From MFD04716-140 sp963703125 (GTDB taxonomy: Bacteria; Bacteroidota; Bacteroidia; Flavobacteriales; Flavobacteriaceae), in NCBI GenBank assembly GCA_963703125.1, contig OY969790.1, positions 2,542,001 through 2,606,000 on the forward strand: a DNA stretch of 64,000 bases, given 5' to 3'. Made by a program: the position numbers and the translations under genes. The notes beneath the pieces are model-generated. The model made no database searches. It saw only the letters and a list, made by a program, of their open reading frames with translations, and had not been told where the DNA came from. Of this stretch, positions 55,668 to 64,000 are shown one piece after another. Position 1 is the stretch's first letter; every line of letters starts with the position of its first letter.

Positions 55668-56678
55668 TTGAAAAGGTTATTGGAAATTGGACCATATTCC
55701 GAAACGGGTGGGGTAAGTGTGCATATTAGAAGATTGGTTGACCTATTGACACCCGATTTTAAAGTGCAAATTATAGACGAATCCAAACGTAAGTTCAGTG
55801 ATGGGAAAATATTCAATATAAGAACAAAGAATTTTGCAAAATATCTTGGGCTTATATTCTCATCTGACGTAGTTCATATACATACTGCAATTAATTGGTT
55901 AAGGTTCATACATGTATTTGTTGCCAAATTGTTTTTCAGGAAAGTGGTCATAACGATTCACTCCGTAATGCATGTAGAGCATAAGAAGAATAATTTTTTG
56001 TTCTTGTCGAGTCTTGCTCTTTCTGACAAAATTATTTTGGTTAGCAATCAAATAAAAGAATGCATAGGCAGTTCAAATGGCATTGTGATGCCCGCCTTCA
56101 TACCGCCAAACTTAAAATCAGAGAAAGATTTGCCATCAAAAGTTTATGGCTTGTTAGAGGACAACAAAGGCAAAAGAATTGTGATTAGTAATGCCTATCG
56201 GTTGGATATCCATAATGGGAATGATTTATATGGGTTTGATTTATTGTTGGATGTAGCGAAAACAATCCAAAAAAATGGCGATAATATATTCATGATTTTG
56301 GTGATCAGTTCAATTGACAGTGCCGATATATATTTAAAAAAATATACGGATTACATTGTTAATGAATCTTTGGAAAAAACCTTGGCCATTGTTCCGCATT
56401 CAATTTCGTTCATAAAATTAATAATGAAAAGTGATTTGGTTGTGAGGGCTACCAATACAGATGGCGATTCGTTGACTATTCGCGAAGGGCTTTACTTTAA
56501 TAAAAAGGTTGTTGCGTCGGATGTTGTTTTACGGCCTATAGGCACCATAATTTTTCGAAACAGGGATAGTGAAGATTTGTACAATAAAATTGTTGAAAGC
56601 TTAAAGAGCCCACCGAATAAAACAGACTCTTCAAAAATTGACTATCAAAGGTTTTATACGGAAACCTTATCATTTTAG
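55668..56678 (+). CDS. Glycosyltransferase (GT4-like) with TTG start
   Basis: The 336-residue protein reads LKRLLEIGPYSETGGVSVHI, then VHIHTAINWLRFIHVF, KVVITIHSVMHVEH and SDLVVRATNTDGDSLTIREG, the donor-binding side. The only start available is TTG 55668, since an in-frame TAA lies at 55650-55652 and no ATG intervenes. TTG is therefore probably the true start. The C-terminus (YTETLSF) is a little short for the family. Confidence 0.82.
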   Translation: MKRLLEIGPYSETGGVSVHIRRLVDLLTPDFKVQIIDESKRKFSDGKIFNIRTKNFAKYLGLIFSSDVVHIHTAINWLRFIHVFVAKLFFRKVVITIHSVMHVEHKKNNFLFLSSLALSDKIILVSNQIKECIGSSNGIVMPAFIPPNLKSEKDLPSKVYGLLEDNKGKRIVISNAYRLDIHNGNDLYGFDLLLDVAKTIQKNGDNIFMILVISSIDSADIYLKKYTDYIVNESLEKTLAIVPHSISFIKLIMKSDLVVRATNTDGDSLTIREGLYFNKKVVASDVVLRPIGTIIFRNRDSEDLYNKIVESLKSPPNKTDSSKIDYQRFYTETLSF

Positions 56679-56848
56679 TTGAGAAGGAAATACAGATAAT
56701 AGCTATCACAAATTGTTCCCCCATTTAAATTTTTACAGCTAAAGGAGGTTTCTAAATCTAAGGAAAGATTAAGTGCGATTTTAATTTTAGTAGATGGTCC
56801 AAAATAGGGTTTGAGATTTCAAAAAGGCTCGCAAGAACCGTAATCAAT

Positions 56849-58729
56849 ATGTGTGGAATAGCAGGATTTGCAAATTTTGAAGATAATATAGGGCTGGCAC
56901 TTAAGGCCAATGAGATACAGAAACATCGAGGGCCTGATGCTCAAGAGACCTGGTCCGACGGGTTTATTGCGTTGGCCCACCAGCGATTGTCGATTATTGA
57001 TTTGGATAAAAGATCAAATCAGCCATTTGGAAAAGGTGATTATGTAATTATCTACAATGGAGAACTTTATAATTTTAAAGAATTAAGAAAGGAGCATCTC
57101 GGGGCAATTGAGTTTAAGACCACTTCAGATACTGAAGTTGTACTTGAAATGTATATTAAATTTAAGGAAGATTGCCTGGTCTATTTTAAAGGAATGTTTT
57201 CATTCTGCATTTACAATATCCTGGCAAATGAAGTTTTCTGTGCAAGAGATCATTTTGGTATAAAGCCATTCTATTATTATTACCAGGATAATCAATTCGC
57301 TTTTGCATCGGAATTAAAGACTTTGGTGAATTTGCCAAATTTCAGCAGATCCATTAACAAGAAGTCTCTGATTGCCAGTCTGAATTATTTATGGATTCCC
57401 GGAAATGAAACAATTTTTGAGCAGATTTCCAAATTACCTCCCGCCCACTATATAAGATTTGATAAACAAGGGGTATTTGAAAAAAAACAGTACTGGAGCT
57501 TAGAGACAAAAACGGTACATAAAAACGAAGAAGCTACAATCGATGATTTGAATTCAGAGTTTGAAAAAACAATTTCAAGGCATATGATAGCCGATGTACC
57601 CGTTAGCTCCTTTCTGAGCGGCGGTTTAGATTCCTCACTCATTTCGGTGGCGGCTAAAAAAATCAATCAAAACATTTCAACCTATACCATTGGTATGGAA
57701 ACCAAGGACAAGAAGATCGAAAGCATGCCCGATGATCAAAAATATGCCAAAATTTTAGCTGATTTAAATGAATTTGATCACCACGAAATAATTATCAATT
57801 CAAACATTACCAGTGAACTGCCGGCAATCGTACGAACGTTGGACGAACCTATAGGAGATCCAGCGGCAATAAATACCTATTTGATTTGTAAAGCGGCAAG
57901 GGAGAAAGGGGTTAAAGTCCTATTGTCAGGTATGGGTGCGGATGAAATATTTTGCGGATATAGAAGGCAGAAAGCACTGATAATGGCCGAAAAATATAAG
58001 GCGGTTCCATCAGTAATTAGAAAGCTGATAAAGCAAGCCACGGATTTCCTTCCCGTAAAAATTGGAAATAGGGGCTTGAGATTGGCAAGATGGTCTAAAA
58101 AATTCATATCATTTGCCGAAAAACCAACGGAAGAGGCCTATCGCATTAGCTATTCCTATTATGGCAAAGAAGAATTGCTCGCATTGTTAAAGAAAGATAG
58201 CGAGATACAAATTGAGGAAATATACAATGAGCATAGAACCATTTTTGGATCGGCTTATAAGGGTGACATTATAAATCAAATGTGCCATACCGACATAAAC
58301 ATGTTTATGGTAGGCCTTAATCTAACGTATACCGATAGGGCATCCATGGCAGCATCCGTTGAGGTCAGGGTTCCGTTCATAGATAAAGATTTCATTGAGA
58401 ATGCTATGAAAATAGATGGAAAGTATAAATACCACAACGGGGAATCCAAGTATATTCTTAAAAAGATGGCCGAGAAATATTTACCAAAAAAAATAATCTA
58501 CAGACCAAAAGCATCTTTTGGTGCCCCAATTAGATCTTGGATATCGGGGGATTTAAGGCATATGATCGATGAAAACCTTTCTAGGTCCGCCATTGAGAAG
58601 AGAGGTTTATTCAATTATGAATTCATAAGCGGATTAATTGAAAATGACCGGGCCGGTGTTGAGGATAATGCCTATAGAATATATCAATTATTGACCATTG
58701 AATTATGGTTTAAAGAATTTATAGATTAA
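56849..58729 (+). CDS. asnB: Glutamine-dependent asparagine synthetase-like amidotransferase
   Basis: The 626-residue enzyme has the class-II glutaminase domain (Cys2 after Met removal, MCGIAGF; HRGPDAQ; HQRLSIID; YNGELYN; SDTEVVLEMY). The synthetase domain follows from about 230 with the P-loop VSSFLSGGLDSSLI and LSGMGADEIFCGYRR. In surface-polysaccharide loci such enzymes usually amidate a uronic acid of the glycan rather than make asparagine. It starts the final five-gene set and lies one base from the fusion oxidoreductase. Confidence 0.93.
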   Translation: MCGIAGFANFEDNIGLALKANEIQKHRGPDAQETWSDGFIALAHQRLSIIDLDKRSNQPFGKGDYVIIYNGELYNFKELRKEHLGAIEFKTTSDTEVVLEMYIKFKEDCLVYFKGMFSFCIYNILANEVFCARDHFGIKPFYYYYQDNQFAFASELKTLVNLPNFSRSINKKSLIASLNYLWIPGNETIFEQISKLPPAHYIRFDKQGVFEKKQYWSLETKTVHKNEEATIDDLNSEFEKTISRHMIADVPVSSFLSGGLDSSLISVAAKKINQNISTYTIGMETKDKKIESMPDDQKYAKILADLNEFDHHEIIINSNITSELPAIVRTLDEPIGDPAAINTYLICKAAREKGVKVLLSGMGADEIFCGYRRQKALIMAEKYKAVPSVIRKLIKQATDFLPVKIGNRGLRLARWSKKFISFAEKPTEEAYRISYSYYGKEELLALLKKDSEIQIEEIYNEHRTIFGSAYKGDIINQMCHTDINMFMVGLNLTYTDRASMAASVEVRVPFIDKDFIENAMKIDGKYKYHNGESKYILKKMAEKYLPKKIIYRPKASFGAPIRSWISGDLRHMIDENLSRSAIEKRGLFNYEFISGLIENDRAGVEDNAYRIYQLLTIELWFKEFID

Positions 58730-58730
58730 T

Positions 58731-60869
58731 ATGAAACAAATTACCCAAAAGCTAGGTTCCGGAGATATGATCATTCAAGAAATTCCTTATCCACAATTAG
58801 GCAGGAACATGGTTATGGTCAAAAATCATTTTTCTATTATAAGTGCCGGTACAGAGGGCTCAACGGTTCTAGCAGCTCGTAAAAGCTTATTGGGAAAGGC
58901 CAAGGAACGTCCACAACAGGTAAAACAAGTGTTGGATACCCTAAAAAAGCAAGGCCCTCTACAGACTTATAGGGCGGTAATGAAAAAGCTGGATGCATAT
59001 TCACCTCTGGGATATAGCTGTTCGGGTGAGGTTGTGGAAGTGGGCGAAGGGGTAACCGAAATTCAAGTTGGTGATATGGTGGCATGTGCCGGTGCGGGAT
59101 ACGCAAATCATGCAGAAATGGTGACAATACCTCTTAATTTATGCGTGAAAATCGATTATAATGCGAATTTAAGGGATGCGGCCTATAATACCTTGGGAGC
59201 CATTTCCATGCAAGGTGTGCGCCAAGCCGATTTAAGGGTAGCCGAATCCTGTGTGGTGATTGGGTTGGGGCTGCTGGGTCAATTGGCCTGTCTTATTCTA
59301 AAGGCCTCGGGGGTTAAGGTTATTGGTGTAGATGTTTCAGAGGCAGCGGTAAAAATGGCAATAGACAATCATGCCGTGGATCTGGGGATCGTCCGGGACT
59401 CTTCAGGCATTGAGAATCGAATTATGGCGGCTACCAATGGGGTTGGTGCCGATGCGGTAATTATAGCCGCGGCAACATCCAGTATTGACCCAATCAATTT
59501 TGCTGGTGCCATTTCTAGAAAAAAGGGGAAGGTAATCGTACTGGGCGCAGTACCCACGGGATTTGATAGAGATCCTTATTGGTACCGAAAGGAATTGGAA
59601 CTGAAAATGGCTTGTTCTTACGGTCCCGGTAGATATGATATCAATTATGAAGAAAAGGGGATTGATTACCCCATTGCGTATGTTCGATGGACTGAAAGGA
59701 GAAACATGGAGGCATTTCAGTACCTGTTGTCCACTCAAAAAATTGACATTGGTTACCTAACGACCCATACCTTTGACTTTGAAGATGCTCCCCTTGCTTT
59801 TGATATGATAGTGAAAAAGACCGAACCCTACATAGGCATCTCGCTAAAGTATGATGTGTCTAAAAAGCATAAAAGAGAATCCATAGTTGTTAATAAAGAA
59901 ACTATTAATGGAAAGATAGGCCTCTCTTTTATTGGTGCAGGAAGTTATGCCCAAGGAAATTTATTACCGAATATTCCAAATTCAAAGGATATTTCCAAAA
60001 TAGGAATTCTTACAAACTCAGGAACAACTTCTAAAAGAGTTGCTGAAAGGTTTGGGTTTAGCTTTTGCGCATCTGATGAATTGGATGTATTGGATGATCG
60101 GACAAATACCTTGTTTATTGCCACACGGCATGACTCGCACGGAGGTTATGTGCTCAAAGGTTTGAAGGCGAACAAAAATGTCTTTGTAGAGAAGCCGCTT
60201 TGCTTGCGCGAATCAGAACTGAATGAAATTATAGCGGCAAAAAATCTTTCTGGAAAATCTGTCATGATAGGATTCAATCGTCGGTTTTCTCCTTACTCGC
60301 AGACAATCAAATTTGAATTGGGCAGCGGACCCAAATCAATGATATATAGAATAAATGCGGGTACCATACCACCGGATAATTGGATTCAGGATATGGAATT
60401 AGGAGGAGGAAGGATACTTGGCGAAGTTTGTCATTTTATTGATTACCTCACTTTTATTAACGGCAGTTTGCCCTCAATGGTAGGCGCCCATGCCTTACCA
60501 GACCCTAATGGTCTGAATGATACATTGAACATTCTGTTAAAATTTGAGAATGGTTCTACCGGCGTAATTGCATATTATGCCAATGGCTCAAAATCGCTTT
60601 CAAAAGAGTACGTTGAAATTTATGGACAGGGCAAAACAGCCATACTAAACGATTTCAAGGAATTGAAGATTTATGGCAGCGGAAAACCTTCAAGCAAAAA
60701 ATCATTGAATCAAAATAAAGGTCAGAAAGAAATGGTAACAGCTTATTTTAATGGGTTGGTAAATGATGGAGAAATTCCTATTCCATTTGAGGAAATCGTT
60801 TCCGTTACCAATGCGACTTTCAAAGTAATAAAATCGATTAAGAATAATGGTCAACAGTTTAGTGTCTAA
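58731..60869 (+). CDS. Bi-domain oxidoreductase: zinc-dehydrogenase-like + Gfo/Idh/MocA fusion
   Basis: In this 712-residue protein, residues 1-375 are an MDR fold (SIISAGTEGSTV, YSPLGYSCSGEVVEVGEGV, VGDMVACAGAGYANHAE, cofactor site VIGLGLLGQLACLILKASG). The structural-zinc cysteine lobe is missing. Residues about 393-712 are a Gfo/Idh/MocA domain (LSFIGAGSYAQGNLLPNIP, NVFVEKPLCL with the catalytic Lys, GGRILGEVCHFIDYLTF). Such fusions occur in bacterial polysaccharide loci; the reaction is unproven but should be a two-step redox change of a sugar. It overlaps the next gene by 23 bases. Confidence 0.9.
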   Translation: MKQITQKLGSGDMIIQEIPYPQLGRNMVMVKNHFSIISAGTEGSTVLAARKSLLGKAKERPQQVKQVLDTLKKQGPLQTYRAVMKKLDAYSPLGYSCSGEVVEVGEGVTEIQVGDMVACAGAGYANHAEMVTIPLNLCVKIDYNANLRDAAYNTLGAISMQGVRQADLRVAESCVVIGLGLLGQLACLILKASGVKVIGVDVSEAAVKMAIDNHAVDLGIVRDSSGIENRIMAATNGVGADAVIIAAATSSIDPINFAGAISRKKGKVIVLGAVPTGFDRDPYWYRKELELKMACSYGPGRYDINYEEKGIDYPIAYVRWTERRNMEAFQYLLSTQKIDIGYLTTHTFDFEDAPLAFDMIVKKTEPYIGISLKYDVSKKHKRESIVVNKETINGKIGLSFIGAGSYAQGNLLPNIPNSKDISKIGILTNSGTTSKRVAERFGFSFCASDELDVLDDRTNTLFIATRHDSHGGYVLKGLKANKNVFVEKPLCLRESELNEIIAAKNLSGKSVMIGFNRRFSPYSQTIKFELGSGPKSMIYRINAGTIPPDNWIQDMELGGGRILGEVCHFIDYLTFINGSLPSMVGAHALPDPNGLNDTLNILLKFENGSTGVIAYYANGSKSLSKEYVEIYGQGKTAILNDFKELKIYGSGKPSSKKSLNQNKGQKEMVTAYFNGLVNDGEIPIPFEEIVSVTNATFKVIKSIKNNGQQFSV

Positions 60870-62064
60870 CTCTGAAAAGGCAATACAAGCACTTAAAAAC
60901 TATTGCGAATTAGAGCAGTTTAGAGGGTGGGATCCCTATGACGGTTTAAATTCGAAAATTTTCAATGCCCTTCCTTTGAAGCATTGGGATTTTGCCCGAT
61001 TGGCATGGATTCAAGGATTTAAAAGGTCTCCGATAAATTTTAGAAAATGGTTATTGGTGCCTAAGGAACATAATGCCAAAGGGATTGCACTTTTATTGTC
61101 GGGTTATTGTAATTTATATCGGTTGGCCGCAAATGGTTCAAATACTTTTGGGACTAAGGAAGACCTTGAGAGTCAGATAGTTTACTTGGCTGAACTGCTT
61201 TTAAAAATGATGAATACCGAATACAGCGGTGCATGCTGGGGGTATAATTTTGATTGGCAGGCAAGAAGACTTTTTCTATTCCCCAAAAACACCCCTACCG
61301 TTGTCGCAACATCCTTCTGTGTCGAAGCCTTGATTAAGGCCTATGAGATTACCAAACATAAAAAATATCTTGAAACCGCATTGTCTTCCTCAAATTTTGT
61401 ACTGAAAGATCTTCAAAGAACCCATCATAAGTCAGGCTTTCTTTTTTCCTATTCCCCTCTGAATGGAAATAACACGGTATTCAATGCAAGTTTACTGGGT
61501 TCTAAAATTTTAAGCCAGGTTTACGCATATACGCAAGATGAACTTTTATTAGAAACGGCAGCACTTACCATTAGAGCATGCTGCGATTCCCAAGGTGAAG
61601 ATGGTTCTTGGGTTTATGGGATGTTACCTGTCCAAAGTTGGATTGATAGTTTTCATACGGGATATAATCTCGAGGCAATTACTGCCTATCAAAAAGTTAC
61701 CGGTGATTTCCAGTTTAAGGAGAATATTGATAAAGGACTCCATTTCTATTTGGGAAATTTTTTCGATTCCGATGGAATCCCCAATTATTATCATAACAAA
61801 AGATACCCGATCGATATTCATTGTCCTGGTCAATTGTTTGTCACTTTGCACAAAACAGACAGTTTCCCTGAAAATGGTGTTTTGGCACAAAAAGTATTGA
61901 AATGGACACTGGATCATATGCAGGATCCCAAGGGATTTTTTTACTATCAATTGAAAAAAGGGGTTAATTCAAAAATTCCCTACATGAGATGGAGCAATTC
62001 ATTCATGTTTAATGCATTGACATATTATCAATTAAATATGGGTTTTGGAAATGGAATCGAATAA
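60847..62064 (+). CDS. Alpha/alpha-toroid protein of polysaccharide loci, function unknown
   Basis: The 405-residue protein has no signal peptide. Helical-hairpin repeats with aromatic and His-rich loops (ACWGYNFDWQARRLFLFPKN, TVVATSFCVEALIKAYEI, VQSWIDSFHTGYNLEAI, YPIDIHCPGQLFVTL, IPYMRWSNSFMFNALTYY) resemble six-hairpin glycosidase and epimerase folds. It is tightly coupled to the bi-domain oxidoreductase. It could be a sugar epimerase or hydrolase, or act on the lipid-linked repeat; no catalytic pair can be assigned. Confidence 0.7.
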   Translation: MVNSLVSNSEKAIQALKNYCELEQFRGWDPYDGLNSKIFNALPLKHWDFARLAWIQGFKRSPINFRKWLLVPKEHNAKGIALLLSGYCNLYRLAANGSNTFGTKEDLESQIVYLAELLLKMMNTEYSGACWGYNFDWQARRLFLFPKNTPTVVATSFCVEALIKAYEITKHKKYLETALSSSNFVLKDLQRTHHKSGFLFSYSPLNGNNTVFNASLLGSKILSQVYAYTQDELLLETAALTIRACCDSQGEDGSWVYGMLPVQSWIDSFHTGYNLEAITAYQKVTGDFQFKENIDKGLHFYLGNFFDSDGIPNYYHNKRYPIDIHCPGQLFVTLHKTDSFPENGVLAQKVLKWTLDHMQDPKGFFYYQLKKGVNSKIPYMRWSNSFMFNALTYYQLNMGFGNGIE

Positions 62065-62749
62065 ATTAAACGGTGTTGTTACCTACGCACCCCATTCTCG
62101 AAAGGCACTTATGGAGTATGCCTTTGAAAATAAGAATATACTTGTTGCCGTGAACGCAGAAAAGATATTGCATGCCACGGATGAGATGCGTGCCATAATC
62201 AATAGAAATGTCGGATATCCTGACGGAACTGGTGCGGTATGGGCCTTGAAAAGGAAAGGCCACAAAAATGCCCAAAAAATACCCGGTTGCGAATTTTGGT
62301 TGGATATCGTAAACGAACATTACCTGGACAAAACATTCTATTTGGTTGGTGGCAAGGATGATGTTATTGCGAAAACGGTTTTTAAGCTAAATCATGAATT
62401 TCCTGGAATAAAAATATTAAATTATCGAAATGGATTTCTACGTGATAACGAAGAACGCATGGCTCTTGTACATGATGTATACGAAAAAAAACCAGATGTT
62501 GTTTTTGTCGCCATGGGATCACCAAAGCAGGAAATCTTGATGGAAGAAATGCATCGGCAACATCCTGCGGTCTATCAGGGATTGGGAGGAAGTTTTGATG
62601 TTTTTACAGGCCAAGTAAAACGGGCGCCACGTTGGTGGGTAAATAACAATATGGAATGGACCTATAGGTTGTTAAGTCAACCGTCAAGGATAAAACGTCA
62701 AATTCATCTACTTCGATTTTTTTTTAACTTAAGACTCAACAAGCTATAA
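62051..62749 (+). CDS. WecG/TagA/CpsF-family glycosyltransferase
   Basis: ATG 62051 is preferred over the TTG two codons earlier. The 232-residue GT26 enzyme has NAEKILHATDEMRAIIN, YPDGTGAVWALKRKG with the family Asp, IPGCEFWLDI, FVAMGSPKQEILM and LGGSFDVFTGQVKRAPRWWV. Relatives transfer ManNAc or ManNAcA to the lipid-linked GlcNAc primer. This fits the WecA-like start enzyme and the WecB epimerase next to it. Confidence 0.93.
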   Translation: MESNKLNGVVTYAPHSRKALMEYAFENKNILVAVNAEKILHATDEMRAIINRNVGYPDGTGAVWALKRKGHKNAQKIPGCEFWLDIVNEHYLDKTFYLVGGKDDVIAKTVFKLNHEFPGIKILNYRNGFLRDNEERMALVHDVYEKKPDVVFVAMGSPKQEILMEEMHRQHPAVYQGLGGSFDVFTGQVKRAPRWWVNNNMEWTYRLLSQPSRIKRQIHLLRFFFNLRLNKL

Positions 62750-62759
62750 ATTTTATCAA

Positions 62760-63857
62760 ATGATGAAAATTACAATTGTTGCCGGTGCCCGGCCAAACTT
62801 TGTGAAAATTGCTCCAATTATCCATGCTATTAAGGTAGCACAAATACAGGGCCATAATATAGCATACAGACTTGTTCATACTGGTCAGCATTATGATAAG
62901 AGAATGTCGGGAGATTTCTTTGAGGAATTAGAGATTCCATTACCTGATGCCAACTTGGAGGCTGGTGGGGGTTCACAAGCGGAACAGACGGCAAATATCA
63001 TGGTTCGATTTGAACAGGATTTAGTTAAGAACCCTGCGGATCTTGTATTGGTCGTAGGAGATGTTACTTCTACAATGGCATGCGCCATTGTGGCGCAAAA
63101 GGCACATATCAAGGTTGCACATGTTGAAGGAGGAATACGGTCAAACGATTGGACCATGCCTGAGGAAATCAATAGATTGGTCACCGATGCAATTACGAAT
63201 TACTTTTTTACAACTTCTGAAGTGGCCAATAATAATTTACTTAAAAGTGGTGTAAAAGAGGAAAGTATTTTCTATGTGGGAAACACCATGATAGATACTT
63301 TGATGAAGCAGCGACCTCGGTTTAGAAAACCAAAGATTTGGGATGATTTAAAATTACAGGAGAAAAACTATTTGATGATGACCCTACACCGTCCTGCAAA
63401 TGTGGATCAAGAAACGCAATTAAAAGCATTGCTGGACGAAATTATATACCACAGCAAGGACCTACCACTAATTTTTCCGGTGCATCCTAGGACTGCTAAG
63501 ATATTGCAAACCTTAGGAGTTAATCACCCTCGCTTACATATGATTGAACCCCTTGGATATTTGGAGTTTAATTATTTAGTCGAGCGTTCCAAGGCCGTTT
63601 TGACTGATTCTGGAGGAATAACTGAGGAAACAACTGTAATGAGCATACCTTGTATGACGCTACGTGACAATACCGAACGTCCCGAAACAATTATAGAGGG
63701 TACGAATGAGCTTTTAGGAACGGATCCAAAGGCAATTAGGCCAGCAATGGAAAAGTTGTTCAAGGGTAATTGGAAATTGGGCAAAACCCCTTATTTATGG
63801 GACGGAAAAACGGCTGAACGCATTGTCGATATTATATTAAGATTCAACGAGATATAA
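62760..63857 (+). CDS. wecB: UDP-N-acetylglucosamine 2-epimerase (non-hydrolysing)
   Basis: The 365-residue GT-B-fold enzyme makes UDP-ManNAc from UDP-GlcNAc. It has ITIVAGARPNFVKIAPI (3-19), VHTGQHYDKRMS, VVGDVTSTMAC, AHVEGGIRSNDWTMPEEINR, MTLHRPANVD and LTDSGGITEETTVMSIPCMT. The length matches the family. It supplies the donor for the WecG-like enzyme ten bases upstream. UDP-ManNAc dehydrogenase (WecC), which would give the uronate that AsnB might amidate, is not in the window. Confidence 0.95.
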   Translation: MMKITIVAGARPNFVKIAPIIHAIKVAQIQGHNIAYRLVHTGQHYDKRMSGDFFEELEIPLPDANLEAGGGSQAEQTANIMVRFEQDLVKNPADLVLVVGDVTSTMACAIVAQKAHIKVAHVEGGIRSNDWTMPEEINRLVTDAITNYFFTTSEVANNNLLKSGVKEESIFYVGNTMIDTLMKQRPRFRKPKIWDDLKLQEKNYLMMTLHRPANVDQETQLKALLDEIIYHSKDLPLIFPVHPRTAKILQTLGVNHPRLHMIEPLGYLEFNYLVERSKAVLTDSGGITEETTVMSIPCMTLRDNTERPETIIEGTNELLGTDPKAIRPAMEKLFKGNWKLGKTPYLWDGKTAERIVDIILRFNEI

Positions 63858-63954
63858 ATTTAAGCAAATTATAAATTCTTAATATTACCAAGTTATTATT
63901 GAATGGATTCTCCGCTCTCGGGAGACATATTTAAAAATAAAGACTAATAATTTA

Positions 63955-64000
63955 ATGGCAAAGCACCATATGATTTTGTGGACAAGAGTTGCTAATTATC
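63955..64000 (+). CDS. Possible start of the next gene (15 codons)
   Basis: ATG 63955 opens a frame (MAKHHMILWTRVANY) that leaves the window. It is too short to identify. It lies 97 bases after wecB on the same strand, so a further polysaccharide gene is plausible. Confidence 0.3.
   Translation, partial: MAKHHMILWTRVANY

Noticed and set aside
1..64000. tRNA, rRNA, CRISPR, insertion sequences or prophage
   Set aside because: No cloverleaf-like segments, regular spacer arrays, transposase or integrase motifs were found on either strand.

Overview
The window reads as chromosomal DNA of a marine-type flavobacterium (Bacteroidota, Flavobacteriaceae-like). The grounds are a SusC/SusD outer-membrane pair under an ECF sigma/FecR-type anti-sigma switch, many short-signal lipoproteins, almost no Shine-Dalgarno sequences, one good flavobacterial promoter match (TTG, 20 nt, TAATTTTG), a carbohydrate sulfatase, a GH29 fucosidase, and an AT-rich genome. 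Genus cannot be fixed from the sequence alone.

Region 1 (1-8.4 kb, minus strand): sigma factor, anti-sigma, SusC and SusD, followed by the 5' part of a ThuA/sugar-dehydrogenase lipoprotein that leaves the window. This is a polysaccharide-uptake module that senses its own substrate: the SusC protein has the STN domain that talks to FecR. SusC carries an in-frame TGA 24 codons before a canonical SusC C-terminus.

Region 2 (9.3-27.9 kb, mostly plus): catabolic genes for a sulfated, fucose-type glycan. They are a sulfatase, a GH29 fucosidase with carbohydrate-binding modules, an IlvD/Edd sugar-acid dehydratase, a GntP sugar-acid symporter, a cytochrome c-linked dehydrogenase-like lipoprotein, a GH88-like unsaturated uronyl hydrolase, an OYE-type flavin oxidoreductase, two SDR dehydrogenases, a sodium:solute symporter with a small partner, a sialidase-fold lipoprotein and a rhamnose/fucose-type mutarotase. 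The set suggests non-phosphorylating (oxidative) breakdown of a deoxysugar or uronate.

Region 3 (27.9-40.8 kb): a seven-gene minus-strand operon (TIM-barrel isomerase/lyase with a frameshift, two Gfo/Idh/MocA oxidoreductases, a zinc dehydrogenase, a DUF1059-like peptide, an NAD-epimerase, a giant heme c lipoprotein). It is divergent from an MFS transporter, another TIM-barrel isomerase and a ThuA lipoprotein. The composition resembles keto-sugar (oxidise-then-eliminate) glycoside breakdown rather than classical glycolysis. A perfect 17-base repeat lies upstream of both the sulfatase and the MFS gene and may mark a shared regulon.

Region 4 (41.2-64 kb, plus strand): a surface-polysaccharide (O-antigen/capsule) locus of Wzx/Wzy type. 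It has a WecA-like initiating transferase, RmlA, two tandem cupin 3,4-ketoisomerases and an FdtB-like aminotransferase for a dTDP-3-amino-3,6-dideoxyhexose, with a five-gene acylation cassette embedded between them (GNAT, DltA-like adenylation enzyme, ACP, KAS III, second ACP). The flippase, three glycosyltransferases (one frameshifted), a polymerase, AsnB, a zinc-dehydrogenase/Gfo-Idh fusion, an alpha/alpha-toroid protein, WecG and WecB follow. The acylation cassette is the best candidate for undescribed chemistry.

Three coding sequences carry single-base lesions (nonsense at 2789, frameshifts near 36,725 and 51,482). The two frameshifts fit loss of one base from a short homopolymer, so sequencing error must be excluded before calling decay. 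No tRNA, rRNA, CRISPR array or insertion sequence was seen.
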